Shown here: one piece after another, positions 1 through 5,087 of the stretch
Position numbering within the stretch: the first letter of the stretch is position 1
Layout: the number at the start of each line of letters is the position of its first letter
From: CAZLGM01 sp964558875
GTDB taxonomy: Bacteria > Desulfobacterota > Desulfobulbia > Desulfobulbales > Desulfocapsaceae
Assembly: GCA_964558875.1 (NCBI GenBank)
Contig: CAZLGM010000194.1
Location: 1 to 6,083 of the forward strand
Direction of reading: 5' to 3'
Length of the DNA stretch: 6,083 bases
Notes under the pieces: model-generated
The model's input: the letters and a program-made list of their open reading frames with translations, nothing else
Databases searched by the model: none
Told to the model about the DNA's origin: nothing
Position numbers and translations under genes: made by a program

Positions 1-237
1 TGCCGGGATCTCATTGAAACACTGGGAAACCCGATCATCAATACAAGTATCCCGTTGGAAGATGAGACCCGACCGCCGACAGAGCCATACGAGATCGAAC
101 AGATCATCGGCAACCGGGTTGAATGTATTATCGATGGCGGGCCGCTTTATCCCGACCCATCATCGGTTATCGATCTGAGAGGTGATTTTCCGGAAGTCCT
201 GCGAGTCGGAAAGGGTGATGTCACTCCTTTTCAATAA
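1..237 (+). CDS. Sua5/YciO/YrdC-family protein, C-terminal part (5' end outside window)
   Basis: Frame 1 is open from the first base to the TAA at 235-237 and gives 78 residues with no start of its own in view, so this is the 3' part of a longer gene. The reading begins CRDLIETLGNPIINTS and ends with VIDLRGDFPEVLRVGKGDVTPF. The order 'STS-type strand, IIDGG, SSVIDL, VLRVGKGDV.PF' is how YciO-type members of the YrdC fold end. The family binds tRNA or nucleotides; TsaC/Sua5 members make threonylcarbamoyl-AMP for the t6A37 modification of tRNA, while the role of YciO-like members is less certain. The ending GDVTPF fits YciO better than TsaC, but the catalytic N-terminal half is not visible. A TTG at 55 could serve as an internal start but would leave only a fragment of the fold. 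The last 17 bases overlap the convergent ihfB gene. Confidence 0.82.
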   Translation, partial: CRDLIETLGNPIINTSIPLEDETRPPTEPYEIEQIIGNRVECIIDGGPLYPDPSSVIDLRGDFPEVLRVGKGDVTPFQ

Positions 238-505
238 TCAGAGCTTCTTTGAGTGATTTACTCATGGTGAAATGCAGCCCCTTTCGTTGAGGGATATTCA
301 TCATGACCCCGGTTTTCGGGTTCTTAGTCGATCGAGCTTTACGGGTTCTGGTCGAAAACGAACCGAAACCCCGCAGCTCAACGCGGCGGCCGTCACTCAG
401 CGCCTCGGACATTGTATCCAGCATAATCTCAAGAGCAACAGCCACATCCTGTTTCTGGATAGAAAGGTCATTGCTTACCGCATCAATCAGGTCTTTTTTC
501 AGCAT
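221..505 (-). CDS. ihfB: Integration host factor beta subunit / HU-family DNA-binding protein
   Basis: This 94-residue protein has the whole HU/IHF fold: a helical dimerisation part (about 1-42), then the beta-arm region with the family signature RGFGSFSTRTRKAR (45-58) and NPKTG (62-66). Pro63 corresponds to the proline that intercalates and kinks DNA in IHF/HU. Such proteins act as dimers that sharply bend DNA in the nucleoid, at promoters and in recombination. It lies directly downstream of rpsA on the same strand, the classic proteobacterial place of ihfB, which favours IHF-beta over generic HU; the sequence alone does not settle this. Start choice: the ATG at 505 has an AGGAG ribosome site 9 bases upstream (515-519 on the minus strand). 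An in-frame ATG at 529 would place that site inside the coding region, so the shorter form is preferred. The gene is preceded by the rpsA terminator, and its stop lies inside the end of the convergent YciO-like gene. Confidence 0.9.
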   Translation of the reverse strand: MLKKDLIDAVSNDLSIQKQDVAVALEIMLDTMSEALSDGRRVELRGFGSFSTRTRKARSTKNPKTGVMMNIPQRKGLHFTMSKSLKEALIIEKE

Positions 506-511
506 TGTTGG

Positions 512-519
512 ACTCTCCT
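512..519 (-). promoter_or_regulatory. Ribosome binding site of ihfB
   Basis: On the minus strand this reads AGGAGAGT. It is a good Shine-Dalgarno match ending about 9 bases before the ATG at 505, and it decides the start in favour of 505 over the in-frame ATG at 529. Confidence 0.7.
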
Positions 520-567
520 GCCGATCCATTTAAGGTTCCCTTGAGATGGAATCGGTAATATAACTAT

Positions 568-613
568 AAAAAAAGGTTGTTTTGCCGAAATATTAAATAT
601 CGGCAAAACAACC
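568..613 (-). terminator. Rho-independent terminator after rpsA
   Basis: A perfect 14-bp inverted repeat, 575-588 pairing with 600-613 (arm GGTTGTTTTGCCGA), closes an 11-base AT-rich loop. On the minus strand it is followed at once by seven T residues (574-568). It begins about 50 bases after the rpsA stop codon and 63 bases before the ihfB start. It should end most rpsA transcripts, so ihfB needs readthrough or its own promoter. The only promoter-like sequence in the remaining gap is a TATATT box, with no convincing -35 partner. Confidence 0.92.
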
Positions 614-662
614 AGTGTTGTATCACACAAAGAGGTGCCGAACAGGCAACAGGGCCTAGACG

Positions 663-2450
663 TTATTCTTTGTCAGCTTCCTCTTCGTCTTTCTTCTCAA
701 CGACGTCTTCCTGAGCCTCGTCGCTTTCACCGTTCTGCTCTTCAGCCGCCGCTTTCAACAGGTCACCAAAGGTGGAGGTGCCCTCTTCTTCCGCTTTCTT
801 TTTGGCTTTGGCCACAGTCTTTTGAGTGTCGGCCTGTTCACCGTCGCTCTCCAGGGTCTTGATGGAGAGGCCAATCTTGCGGTCTTTGGGCGATACGTTG
901 ATAACAATTGCTTTGAGTTTGTCGCCAACCTTGTACATGCCGACCGGAGTTTTCACCTTGTCTTTAGATATCTCCGAGACGTGAACCAAGCCTTCAATGC
1001 CCTCTTCGAGCTTAACAAAAACACCAAAGTCGGTAACGTTGGTAATCTCGCCTTCGACAACCATGCCGGACGGATAGTTGTTGTACGCGGCTTGCCAAGG
1101 ATCCGGCTCAAGCTGCTTGATACCGAGGGAGAATCGTTCGTTCTCTTTGTCGATCTTCAGGACAACAGCCTGGATCGTTTCTCCCTTTGTATATTTCTCG
1201 GTGGGATGCTTGATTCGCTCGGTCCAGGAAAGATCAGAGACATGTATCAGTCCGTCGATGCCCTCTTCGATACCGATAAACACACCAAAGTCGGTGATGT
1301 TCTTGATTTTTCCTTCGATGATGGAACCGGCGGGATAATTTTCGGTCACCATGTCCCAAGGATTTTCCATGAGCTGCTTCATGCCCAGTGAGATCCGTTT
1401 GGTTTCAGGTTCGATGTTGAGAACCATCACATCGATTTCTTCACCGATAGTTACCATCTTGGATGGGTGACGGGGCTTTTTGGACCAGGTCATCTCGGAA
1501 ATATGGATGAGACCTTCAACGCCCTCTTCAAGTTCGACAAAGGCACCGTAATCGGTAATGGATACAACCTTGCCGGCTGTCTTTTCACCAACGGGATAGC
1601 GGTCCATAACTGTGGCCCATGGATCGGGACGAAGCTGTTTTACACCAAGGGATACCCGGTCGTTTTCTTTATCGTATTTCAGAACTTTGACCTCAAGTTC
1701 ATCGCCGACCTTGTAGATTTTTGACGGGTGAGAAACACGGCCCCAGGAAAGATCGGTGATATGACAGAGTCCGTCGATGCCGCCCATGTCGATGAACAGA
1801 CCGTAATCGGTAATATTGGTAATGGCTCCCTTGATGATCTGCCCCTCTTCGAGCACGGAACGCATTTTCTCACGCAGTTTGTTTCGCTCTTCCTCGAGAA
1901 TGGCACGGCGGGAGATAACGACGTTGTTGCGTTTCCGGTTGAACTTCAAAATCTTGAAGGCGTAAGTTTCGCCGATAAGCGCGTCCAGATCTTTGACCGG
2001 CCGCAGGTCGATTTGTGAGTAAGGTAAAAAGGCGGGAACGCCGATATCGACGGACATACCGCCTTTGACTCTGTTTTCAATTTTACCGTCAATGGTGCCG
2101 TCGGCTTCCTGAATTTTTTCAATCTCTTCCCAGACCTTAATGGCTATCGCTTTATCCCGTGACAGAAGAAGTCCGCCTTCATCCTTTCGCCGTTCGACAA
2201 ATACTTCAAATGTGTCCCCGACGTTCAGTTCAGCGCCTTCGTCCAATCGGAACTCCGATTTGGCAATATAACTTTCCGCTTTATCTCCGACATCGACAAG
2301 GACATAATCGTCGATGGTTCCGATGACCGTTCCGATGGTGACGTCGCCGACATTGACGACATTGGAGTTTTCCTCCATTTCAAAGAGCTCCGCGAAGCCC
2401 ATTTCATCTTTACTGTTATTGTTGGTTGATTGTTTTGATTCTTCTGTCAT
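663..2450 (-). CDS. rpsA: 30S ribosomal protein S1 (six S1/OB-fold domains)
   Basis: This 595-residue protein is built of six S1 RNA-binding domains at about 35-101, 117-184, 203-272, 288-359, 375-446 and 462-532. Domains 3-6 repeat almost exactly every 87 residues, each with a core such as ITDYGLFIDM or ITDFGVFIGIEEGIDGLIH and ending in RxSLGxKQL. Domains 1-2 are the divergent ribosome-docking pair. S1 sits on the small subunit near S2 and helps load mRNAs with weak Shine-Dalgarno sequences or structured leaders. A highly charged tail (533-595) follows domain 6, with a short hydrophobic block TSTFGDLLKAAAEEQ (558-572) inside it. The ATG at 2450 starts an acidic lead-in typical of S1. Upstream there is only a weak AAGAG, and weak ribosome sites at rpsA are known from E. 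coli. The gene has its own leader with several hairpins and a strong terminator, and ihfB lies just beyond. Several long antisense frames across it reflect codon bias. Confidence 0.97.
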   Translation of the reverse strand: MTEESKQSTNNNSKDEMGFAELFEMEENSNVVNVGDVTIGTVIGTIDDYVLVDVGDKAESYIAKSEFRLDEGAELNVGDTFEVFVERRKDEGGLLLSRDKAIAIKVWEEIEKIQEADGTIDGKIENRVKGGMSVDIGVPAFLPYSQIDLRPVKDLDALIGETYAFKILKFNRKRNNVVISRRAILEEERNKLREKMRSVLEEGQIIKGAITNITDYGLFIDMGGIDGLCHITDLSWGRVSHPSKIYKVGDELEVKVLKYDKENDRVSLGVKQLRPDPWATVMDRYPVGEKTAGKVVSITDYGAFVELEEGVEGLIHISEMTWSKKPRHPSKMVTIGEEIDVMVLNIEPETKRISLGMKQLMENPWDMVTENYPAGSIIEGKIKNITDFGVFIGIEEGIDGLIHVSDLSWTERIKHPTEKYTKGETIQAVVLKIDKENERFSLGIKQLEPDPWQAAYNNYPSGMVVEGEITNVTDFGVFVKLEEGIEGLVHVSEISKDKVKTPVGMYKVGDKLKAIVINVSPKDRKIGLSIKTLESDGEQADTQKTVAKAKKKAEEEGTSTFGDLLKAAAEEQNGESDEAQEDVVEKKDEEEADKE

Positions 2451-2470
2451 TGGTTTACGCTCTTATTTTC

Positions 2471-2597
2471 GGGTCGCAACGACCCAGTAGCAAAGGTTAA
2501 AAATCGTTTTTGATTTTTTGTTTTGCCTGCCCGGAGGCAGACGCGAATACAGTTAACCGTTTTTCAGCCGAGAAAAACGCTTCTCTCAAAGAGAGAA
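2471..2597 (-). promoter_or_regulatory. rpsA 5' leader with five consecutive hairpins (probable autoregulatory region)
   Basis: In mRNA order the minus strand holds five small inverted repeats. They are 2597-2591/2587-2581 (7 bp, 3-base loop), 2579-2572/2565-2558 (8 bp, 6-base loop), 2540-2536/2531-2527 or alternatively 2539-2535/2528-2524 (5 bp), 2518-2512/2505-2499 (7 bp, loop AAAAAC) and 2485-2480/2476-2471 (GGGTCG/CGACCC, 6 bp, 3-base loop). Except for the two competing pairings of the third, all stems are perfect. Short A/U-rich linkers separate them, and the last ends 20 bases before the rpsA ATG. In E. coli the rpsA leader also folds into successive hairpins with A/U-rich linkers and lacks a normal Shine-Dalgarno sequence; S1 binds it and represses its own translation. 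That this leader works the same way is inference from the layout. Confidence 0.6.
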
Positions 2598-2603
2598 ACA
2601 AAA

Positions 2604-2633
2604 ATTATTACCAAAATTCATCTAGAAAAACAA
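2604..2633 (-). promoter_or_regulatory. Candidate rpsA promoter
   Basis: On the minus strand, TTGTTT (2633-2628) and AATAAT (2609-2604; five of six matches to TATAAT) are 18 bases apart. A start about 7 bases beyond the -10 would fall near 2597, exactly where the chain of leader hairpins begins. The -35 is weak and the region is AT-rich, so chance matches are possible. Confidence 0.35.
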
Positions 2634-2747
2634 GATGAGATTGTTCCAGTGGGAAAAAATATCAATTTTATGACCCGAAAATCGTATATGGAGATGGCAG
2701 GCCGGTATTCAATTACACAATCGTGCCGTTTGATTATTTAAATGGAA

Positions 2748-3239
2748 TTATTTTACCTGAGTACCAAAGGTAACGGGAAGGCCGGCTTGATACCATGCCT
2801 TGATACCGCCGCTGAGATTGTAAATTTCGCGGTATCCCCTGGTGGATAGGATTTTGCCGATGGCATAACTCCTGCCACCGACGGCACAGACCAGTAGCAG
2901 GGGTTCGTCTTTGGGCAGGGAGGATGTACCTCGGAATAACGAACCGATAGAGACATGCTGGGAGCCGGGAATGAGGGCACGGGCACGTTCATTTAATGTT
3001 CTTACATCAAGAAACAGGATGTCATTCCGGCTGTTAAGTAATTGAGAGGCCTGTTGCGGACTGATCGAACGGAAGATACTGGTATTTCCACCGGTGCTCT
3101 GTTCTGTCGGTTGAGCAGTGTTCGATTGTCTTGCAGCCTGGTTTGCTTTTCCCTCCGATGGAGGTAACAGAATACCAAGACAAAAAAAACAGAGGAGACA
3201 AAGGAGGGTGAGGAGGTTTCTCATAACATCATTATACAT
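2748..3239 (-). CDS. Secreted/periplasmic single-domain rhodanese (sulfurtransferase-like)
   Basis: This 163-residue protein has a hydrophobic N-terminal segment (about 7-25, rich in Leu, Phe and Cys) after Arg7. It is followed by a small-residue region (PPSEGKA) that could be a type I signal peptidase site, then a Gln/Ser/Thr-rich linker (32-55). A rhodanese domain covers about 57-157. It shows ILFLDVRT (74-81), IPGSQHVSIG (90-99), the active-site loop CAVGGRS (118-124, catalytic Cys118) and NLSGGIKAWYQAGLPV (141-156), which is the usual domain ending. Rhodaneses carry a persulfide on this cysteine and pass sulfur to an acceptor; the partner here is unknown. No lipobox fits well, so export as a soluble or membrane-anchored protein is more likely than a lipoprotein. 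The start is uncertain: the ATG at 3239 has only a distant AAGGAT, and the ATG at 3224 gives a more compact signal peptide but no ribosome site. Confidence 0.85.
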   Translation of the reverse strand: MYNDVMRNLLTLLCLLCFFCLGILLPPSEGKANQAARQSNTAQPTEQSTGGNTSIFRSISPQQASQLLNSRNDILFLDVRTLNERARALIPGSQHVSIGSLFRGTSSLPKDEPLLLVCAVGGRSYAIGKILSTRGYREIYNLSGGIKAWYQAGLPVTFGTQVK

Positions 3240-3309
3240 TCATTATTTTGATTATCCTTAAAACTCAATTAAAAGATAATAAACAATGCACACTACAAAA
3301 AAACTTTTA

Positions 3310-3402
3310 GGTTTCCGATATCTCCTGTCAAACGTCCTCGCTCATTCTTCGCTTACGGATCGGAGTCTACGCATACCTGTTTGACAGAAGACATAGGAAA
3401 CC
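3310..3402. repeat. 93-bp inverted-repeat element between the divergent rhodanese and dehydrogenase genes
   Basis: Left arm 3310-3333 (GGTTTCC, 8 bases, CTGTCAAAC) pairs with right arm 3379-3402 (GTTTGACAG, 8 bases, GGAAACC). The outer 7 and inner 9 bases match perfectly, as do 5 of the 8 between, so 21 of 24 positions are symmetric. The 45-base centre (3334-3378) has no clear structure and a higher GC than its surroundings. Each arm contains TTGACA facing outward, but neither is followed by a good -10 box. It could be a small non-coding repeat of a dispersed family, or a regulatory or terminator structure between divergent genes. The larger palindrome at 4774-4988 shares the 9-mer CTGTCAAAC. 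Confidence 0.65.
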
Positions 3403-3445
3403 ACCATGTGCCAATTTTTATTCAAAATCTAACTGTGTTTCAGGG

Positions 3446-3509
3446 GTTAGTCAGTTTGATGATTAACTCGGAGGTATACCTGATCCCTGGGAGTTTGGGT
3501 CAGTATACC
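3446..3509. repeat. Two tandem hairpins in the spacer upstream of the dehydrogenase gene
   Basis: The first hairpin is GTTAGTCA (3446-3453) with TGATTAAC (3460-3467): 8 pairs including one G-T, and a 6-base loop. The second is 3473-3486 with 3497-3509: GGTATAC/GTATACC plus TGA/TCA, one bulged C and one G-T, with a 10-base loop. Only five bases separate them. The second is followed on the plus strand by CTTATTT, a poor T tract, so it is at best a weak terminator; the GGTATAC/GTATACC dyad could also be a protein site. Confidence 0.45.
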
Positions 3510-3601
3510 CTTATTTGCCTGATCGTTGAACCGCGCATCATATGACGAATAATACAGAAAGACAACCTCTTTTAAAGCCACCTAGAATTGGTCTGTTTAA
3601 G

Positions 3602-3630
3602 TTGTGAAATGAATTCACATACGATAAATT
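3602..3630 (+). promoter_or_regulatory. Operator-like dyad TGTGAA-N5-TTCACA with possible overlapping promoter
   Basis: Bases 3603-3619 form a perfect 6+6 dyad with a 5-base spacer. It resembles a CRP/FNR-family half-site pair (TGTGA/TCACA), but with 7 bases between those half-sites instead of the usual 6. It lies about 100 bases before the dehydrogenase start. TTGTGA (3602-3607) and TAAATT (3625-3630), 17 bases apart, could be a weak sigma-70-type promoter that the dyad overlaps. Regulator identity is not established. Confidence 0.35.
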
Positions 3631-3704
3631 TACATCTTTACATTCAACAATCAGTCTCTAAATATGTTGGGAGAAACAAGAGCAGCAATAATTCCGGAAG
3701 GAAG

Positions 3705-3710
3705 AGGAGG
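3705..3710 (+). promoter_or_regulatory. Ribosome binding site of the dehydrogenase gene
   Basis: A full AGGAGG within a purine-rich run ends 10 bases before the ATG at 3721, supporting that start and efficient initiation. Confidence 0.8.
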
Positions 3711-3720
3711 AAGCCCCTGA

Positions 3721-4752
3721 ATGCGCGCGGCAATGTATTACAATAACAGCGATATTCGGCTGGAACAAGTGGAACGGCCGACCATCGGAACAGGTGAGCT
3801 GCTGGTGAGGATTCACGCCAGCGGCATCTGCGGCTCCGATGTTATGGAATGGTACCGTATCCATAAGGCTCCTCTGATCCTTGGCCATGAAATCGCAGGA
3901 GAAGTTGTGGAGGTTGGTGAGGGTGTGACACCATTCAAACCAGGTGACAGGGTCGTCGCCACCCATCATGTTCCCTGTTCCACCTGCCACCAATGTTTGA
4001 GCGGTCATGAAACGGTCTGTGATCTCCTGCTGGGCGGGACTCATTTTGATCCCGGCGGTTTCTGCGAATATGTGCGTCTGGCCCCGGTCAACGTGGAAAA
4101 GGGGACCTGGGAAATACCGGATCATGTCAGCTTCGATGCGGCCACATTTGTGGAACCTCTTGCCTGCGTCCTGAGAGGACAACAGGTTGCCGGGTTTCTG
4201 CCTGGAGCCAGTGTTTTAGTGCTGGGCAGCGGTATTTCCGGCCTGCTGCACGTCCATCTGGCGGCTGTTTCCGGGGCTGGCTTTGTGGCGGCAACCGATC
4301 TGAGCGATTACCGGTTGGCAGCGGCAGCCCGTTTCGGTGCCAGCCAGACATACAATGCAGCCGAAGATGTTGCTGAACTGTTTCGACAGCATAATCAGGG
4401 CAGAGGTGCAGATCTGGTGATTGTCTGTGCCAGCGCCGAATCAGCTTTTCAGCAGGCATTTGACTCGGTTGAGCGGGGTGGGACTATTCTTGTTTTTGCA
4501 CCGACCATGGACGGCAAGGTGCTGCCGCTCAACGTCAATACTCTATTCTGGCGTCGGGATGTGACCGTTACCACAACCTACGCGGGAGCACCCAAAGACT
4601 GTCTGTCTGCTCTGGAGCTGATCAGCCATGGTCGTGTACAGGTGGAAGAGATGATTACCCACCGGTTCGGGCTTGCCGATACGGTAGAAGGATCGAAGTT
4701 GGTGGCGGAAGCAAAAGATTCAATCAAGGTGATTATTCGTCCGCAGGAGTAG
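3721..4752 (+). CDS. Zinc-dependent medium-chain alcohol/polyol dehydrogenase (MDR superfamily)
   Basis: At 343 residues this is the normal length of a zinc MDR enzyme, with all key sites in place. Catalytic zinc ligands are Cys37 (GICGSD), His56-Glu57 (GHE) and Glu145 (FVEPLACV). The structural zinc lobe is Cys86, Cys89, Cys92 and Cys100. The Rossmann motif is GSGISG (169-174), followed by an acidic residue at the end of the second strand (Asp193 in ATDLSDYR), which favours NAD over NADP. It should oxidise a secondary alcohol or polyol, or reduce the ketone, in the cytoplasm. Overall it resembles the sorbitol/threonine/butanediol dehydrogenase branch, but the substrate cannot be read from sequence. 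A strong AGGAGG precedes the ATG. An LsrF-like aldolase gene follows on the same strand after a 335-bp gap, which suggests a shared carbohydrate pathway but not a tight operon. Confidence 0.93.
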   Translation: MRAAMYYNNSDIRLEQVERPTIGTGELLVRIHASGICGSDVMEWYRIHKAPLILGHEIAGEVVEVGEGVTPFKPGDRVVATHHVPCSTCHQCLSGHETVCDLLLGGTHFDPGGFCEYVRLAPVNVEKGTWEIPDHVSFDAATFVEPLACVLRGQQVAGFLPGASVLVLGSGISGLLHVHLAAVSGAGFVAATDLSDYRLAAAARFGASQTYNAAEDVAELFRQHNQGRGADLVIVCASAESAFQQAFDSVERGGTILVFAPTMDGKVLPLNVNTLFWRRDVTVTTTYAGAPKDCLSALELISHGRVQVEEMITHRFGLADTVEGSKLVAEAKDSIKVIIRPQE

Positions 4753-4773
4753 GTAGGACGCATTAACAACTAT

Positions 4774-4988
4774 GATTATCAATAAAGCTCAGCCTAACAC
4801 GAGGTATTGTCGGTTTGCCAGTATAGCCTCCGGTCAAGGATCATGGCTTTGTGGATAGTAATACTCTGTACTCTATTGGTATTTCATCGTTAATAGTAAA
4901 AAATTGGTGCGATACCATGATCCTTGAAATACGTCTGTCAAACCGACAACACCTCTTTTTCAGTCAAGGCTGAGAATCATTGGTAATC
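4774..4988. repeat. 215-bp imperfect palindromic element between the dehydrogenase and lsrF-like genes
   Basis: Left arm 4774-4846 is complementary in reverse to right arm 4915-4988 in four blocks. These are GATTATCAAT (4774-4783) with ATTGGTAATC (4979-4988), 9 of 10; CTCAGCCT (4788-4795) with AGGCTGAG (4967-4974), perfect; 4801-4821 with 4935-4955, 19 of 21; and TCAAGGATCATGG (4834-4846) with 4915-4927, perfect over 13. Unequal unpaired patches separate the blocks. The 68-base centre is AT-rich with no reading frame. The size and long terminal inverted repeats resemble a miniature inverted-repeat element, but I see no target-site duplication. As RNA it would form one long hairpin that could separate expression of the two flanking genes. 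Confidence 0.75.
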
Positions 4989-5075
4989 AGATCAACATTT
5001 TTTTATTGTCAATTGATAATTAATAATTGTTAATGTAAACGTACTGGATAATCTAAATTTTAATGACAGGTTAAT

Positions 5076-5081
5076 AGGAGG
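5076..5081 (+). promoter_or_regulatory. Ribosome binding site that sets the start of the lsrF-like gene
   Basis: AGGAGG lies 6 bases before the ATG at 5088. The in-frame GTG at 5082 directly abuts this site and cannot be served by it, so 5088 is the better start. Confidence 0.8.
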
Positions 5082-5087
5082 GTGACG

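Larger units (their letters stand above)
3240..3720. other. 481-bp intergenic region between divergent genes
   Basis: No credible gene is seen on either strand. It holds the 93-bp inverted repeat, two tandem hairpins, the TGTGAA/TTCACA dyad and the ribosome site of the dehydrogenase gene. Just upstream of the rhodanese gene, the minus strand has a TATTAT box in an AT-rich stretch (about 3260-3300) that could be its -10, without a clear -35. Confidence 0.6.
4753..5087. other. 335-bp intergenic region upstream of the lsrF-like gene
   Basis: No gene is seen. Apart from the 215-bp palindrome, bases 4989-5087 are very AT-rich and likely hold the promoter of the lsrF-like gene. They include TTGTCA (5005-5010) and a 20-bp AT-rich near-palindrome (5010-5029, CAATT/AATTG arms around TAATTA, 16 of 20 bases symmetric), which may be an operator or merely low-complexity sequence. 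No canonical -35/-10 pair stands out. Confidence 0.5.

Noticed and set aside
272..544. Plus-strand open frames over ihfB
   Set aside because: They are antisense to a complete HU/IHF gene with a good ribosome site.
822..1391. Long plus-strand open frame (189 codons) antisense to rpsA, with several shorter ones nearby
   Set aside because: It lies wholly inside the certain rpsA gene in the opposite strand, has no ribosome site, and its content mirrors the repeated S1 domains.
1020..1850. Repeated DNA segments about every 260 bases
   Set aside because: These are the homologous S1 domain cores inside rpsA (87-codon period), not a CRISPR array or a DNA tandem repeat.
2523..2741. Plus-strand open frame of 72 codons across the rpsA leader
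   Set aside because: It covers the AT-rich leader and hairpins, has no ribosome site, and the protein is low-complexity and basic without any family resemblance.
3381..3409. Perfect TTGACA as a -35 box for the dehydrogenase gene
   Set aside because: No acceptable -10 box lies 16-18 bases downstream, and the site is over 300 bases from the start; it is better explained as part of the inverted repeat.
3658..4182. Minus-strand open frame of 174 codons over the start of the dehydrogenase gene
   Set aside because: It is the shadow of a full-length zinc dehydrogenase with all catalytic residues; the antisense translation has no recognisable domain.
5082..5087. GTG start for the lsrF-like gene
   Set aside because: The GTG directly abuts the AGGAGG sequence; the ATG at 5088 has correct spacing and gives the 291-residue length of LsrF.
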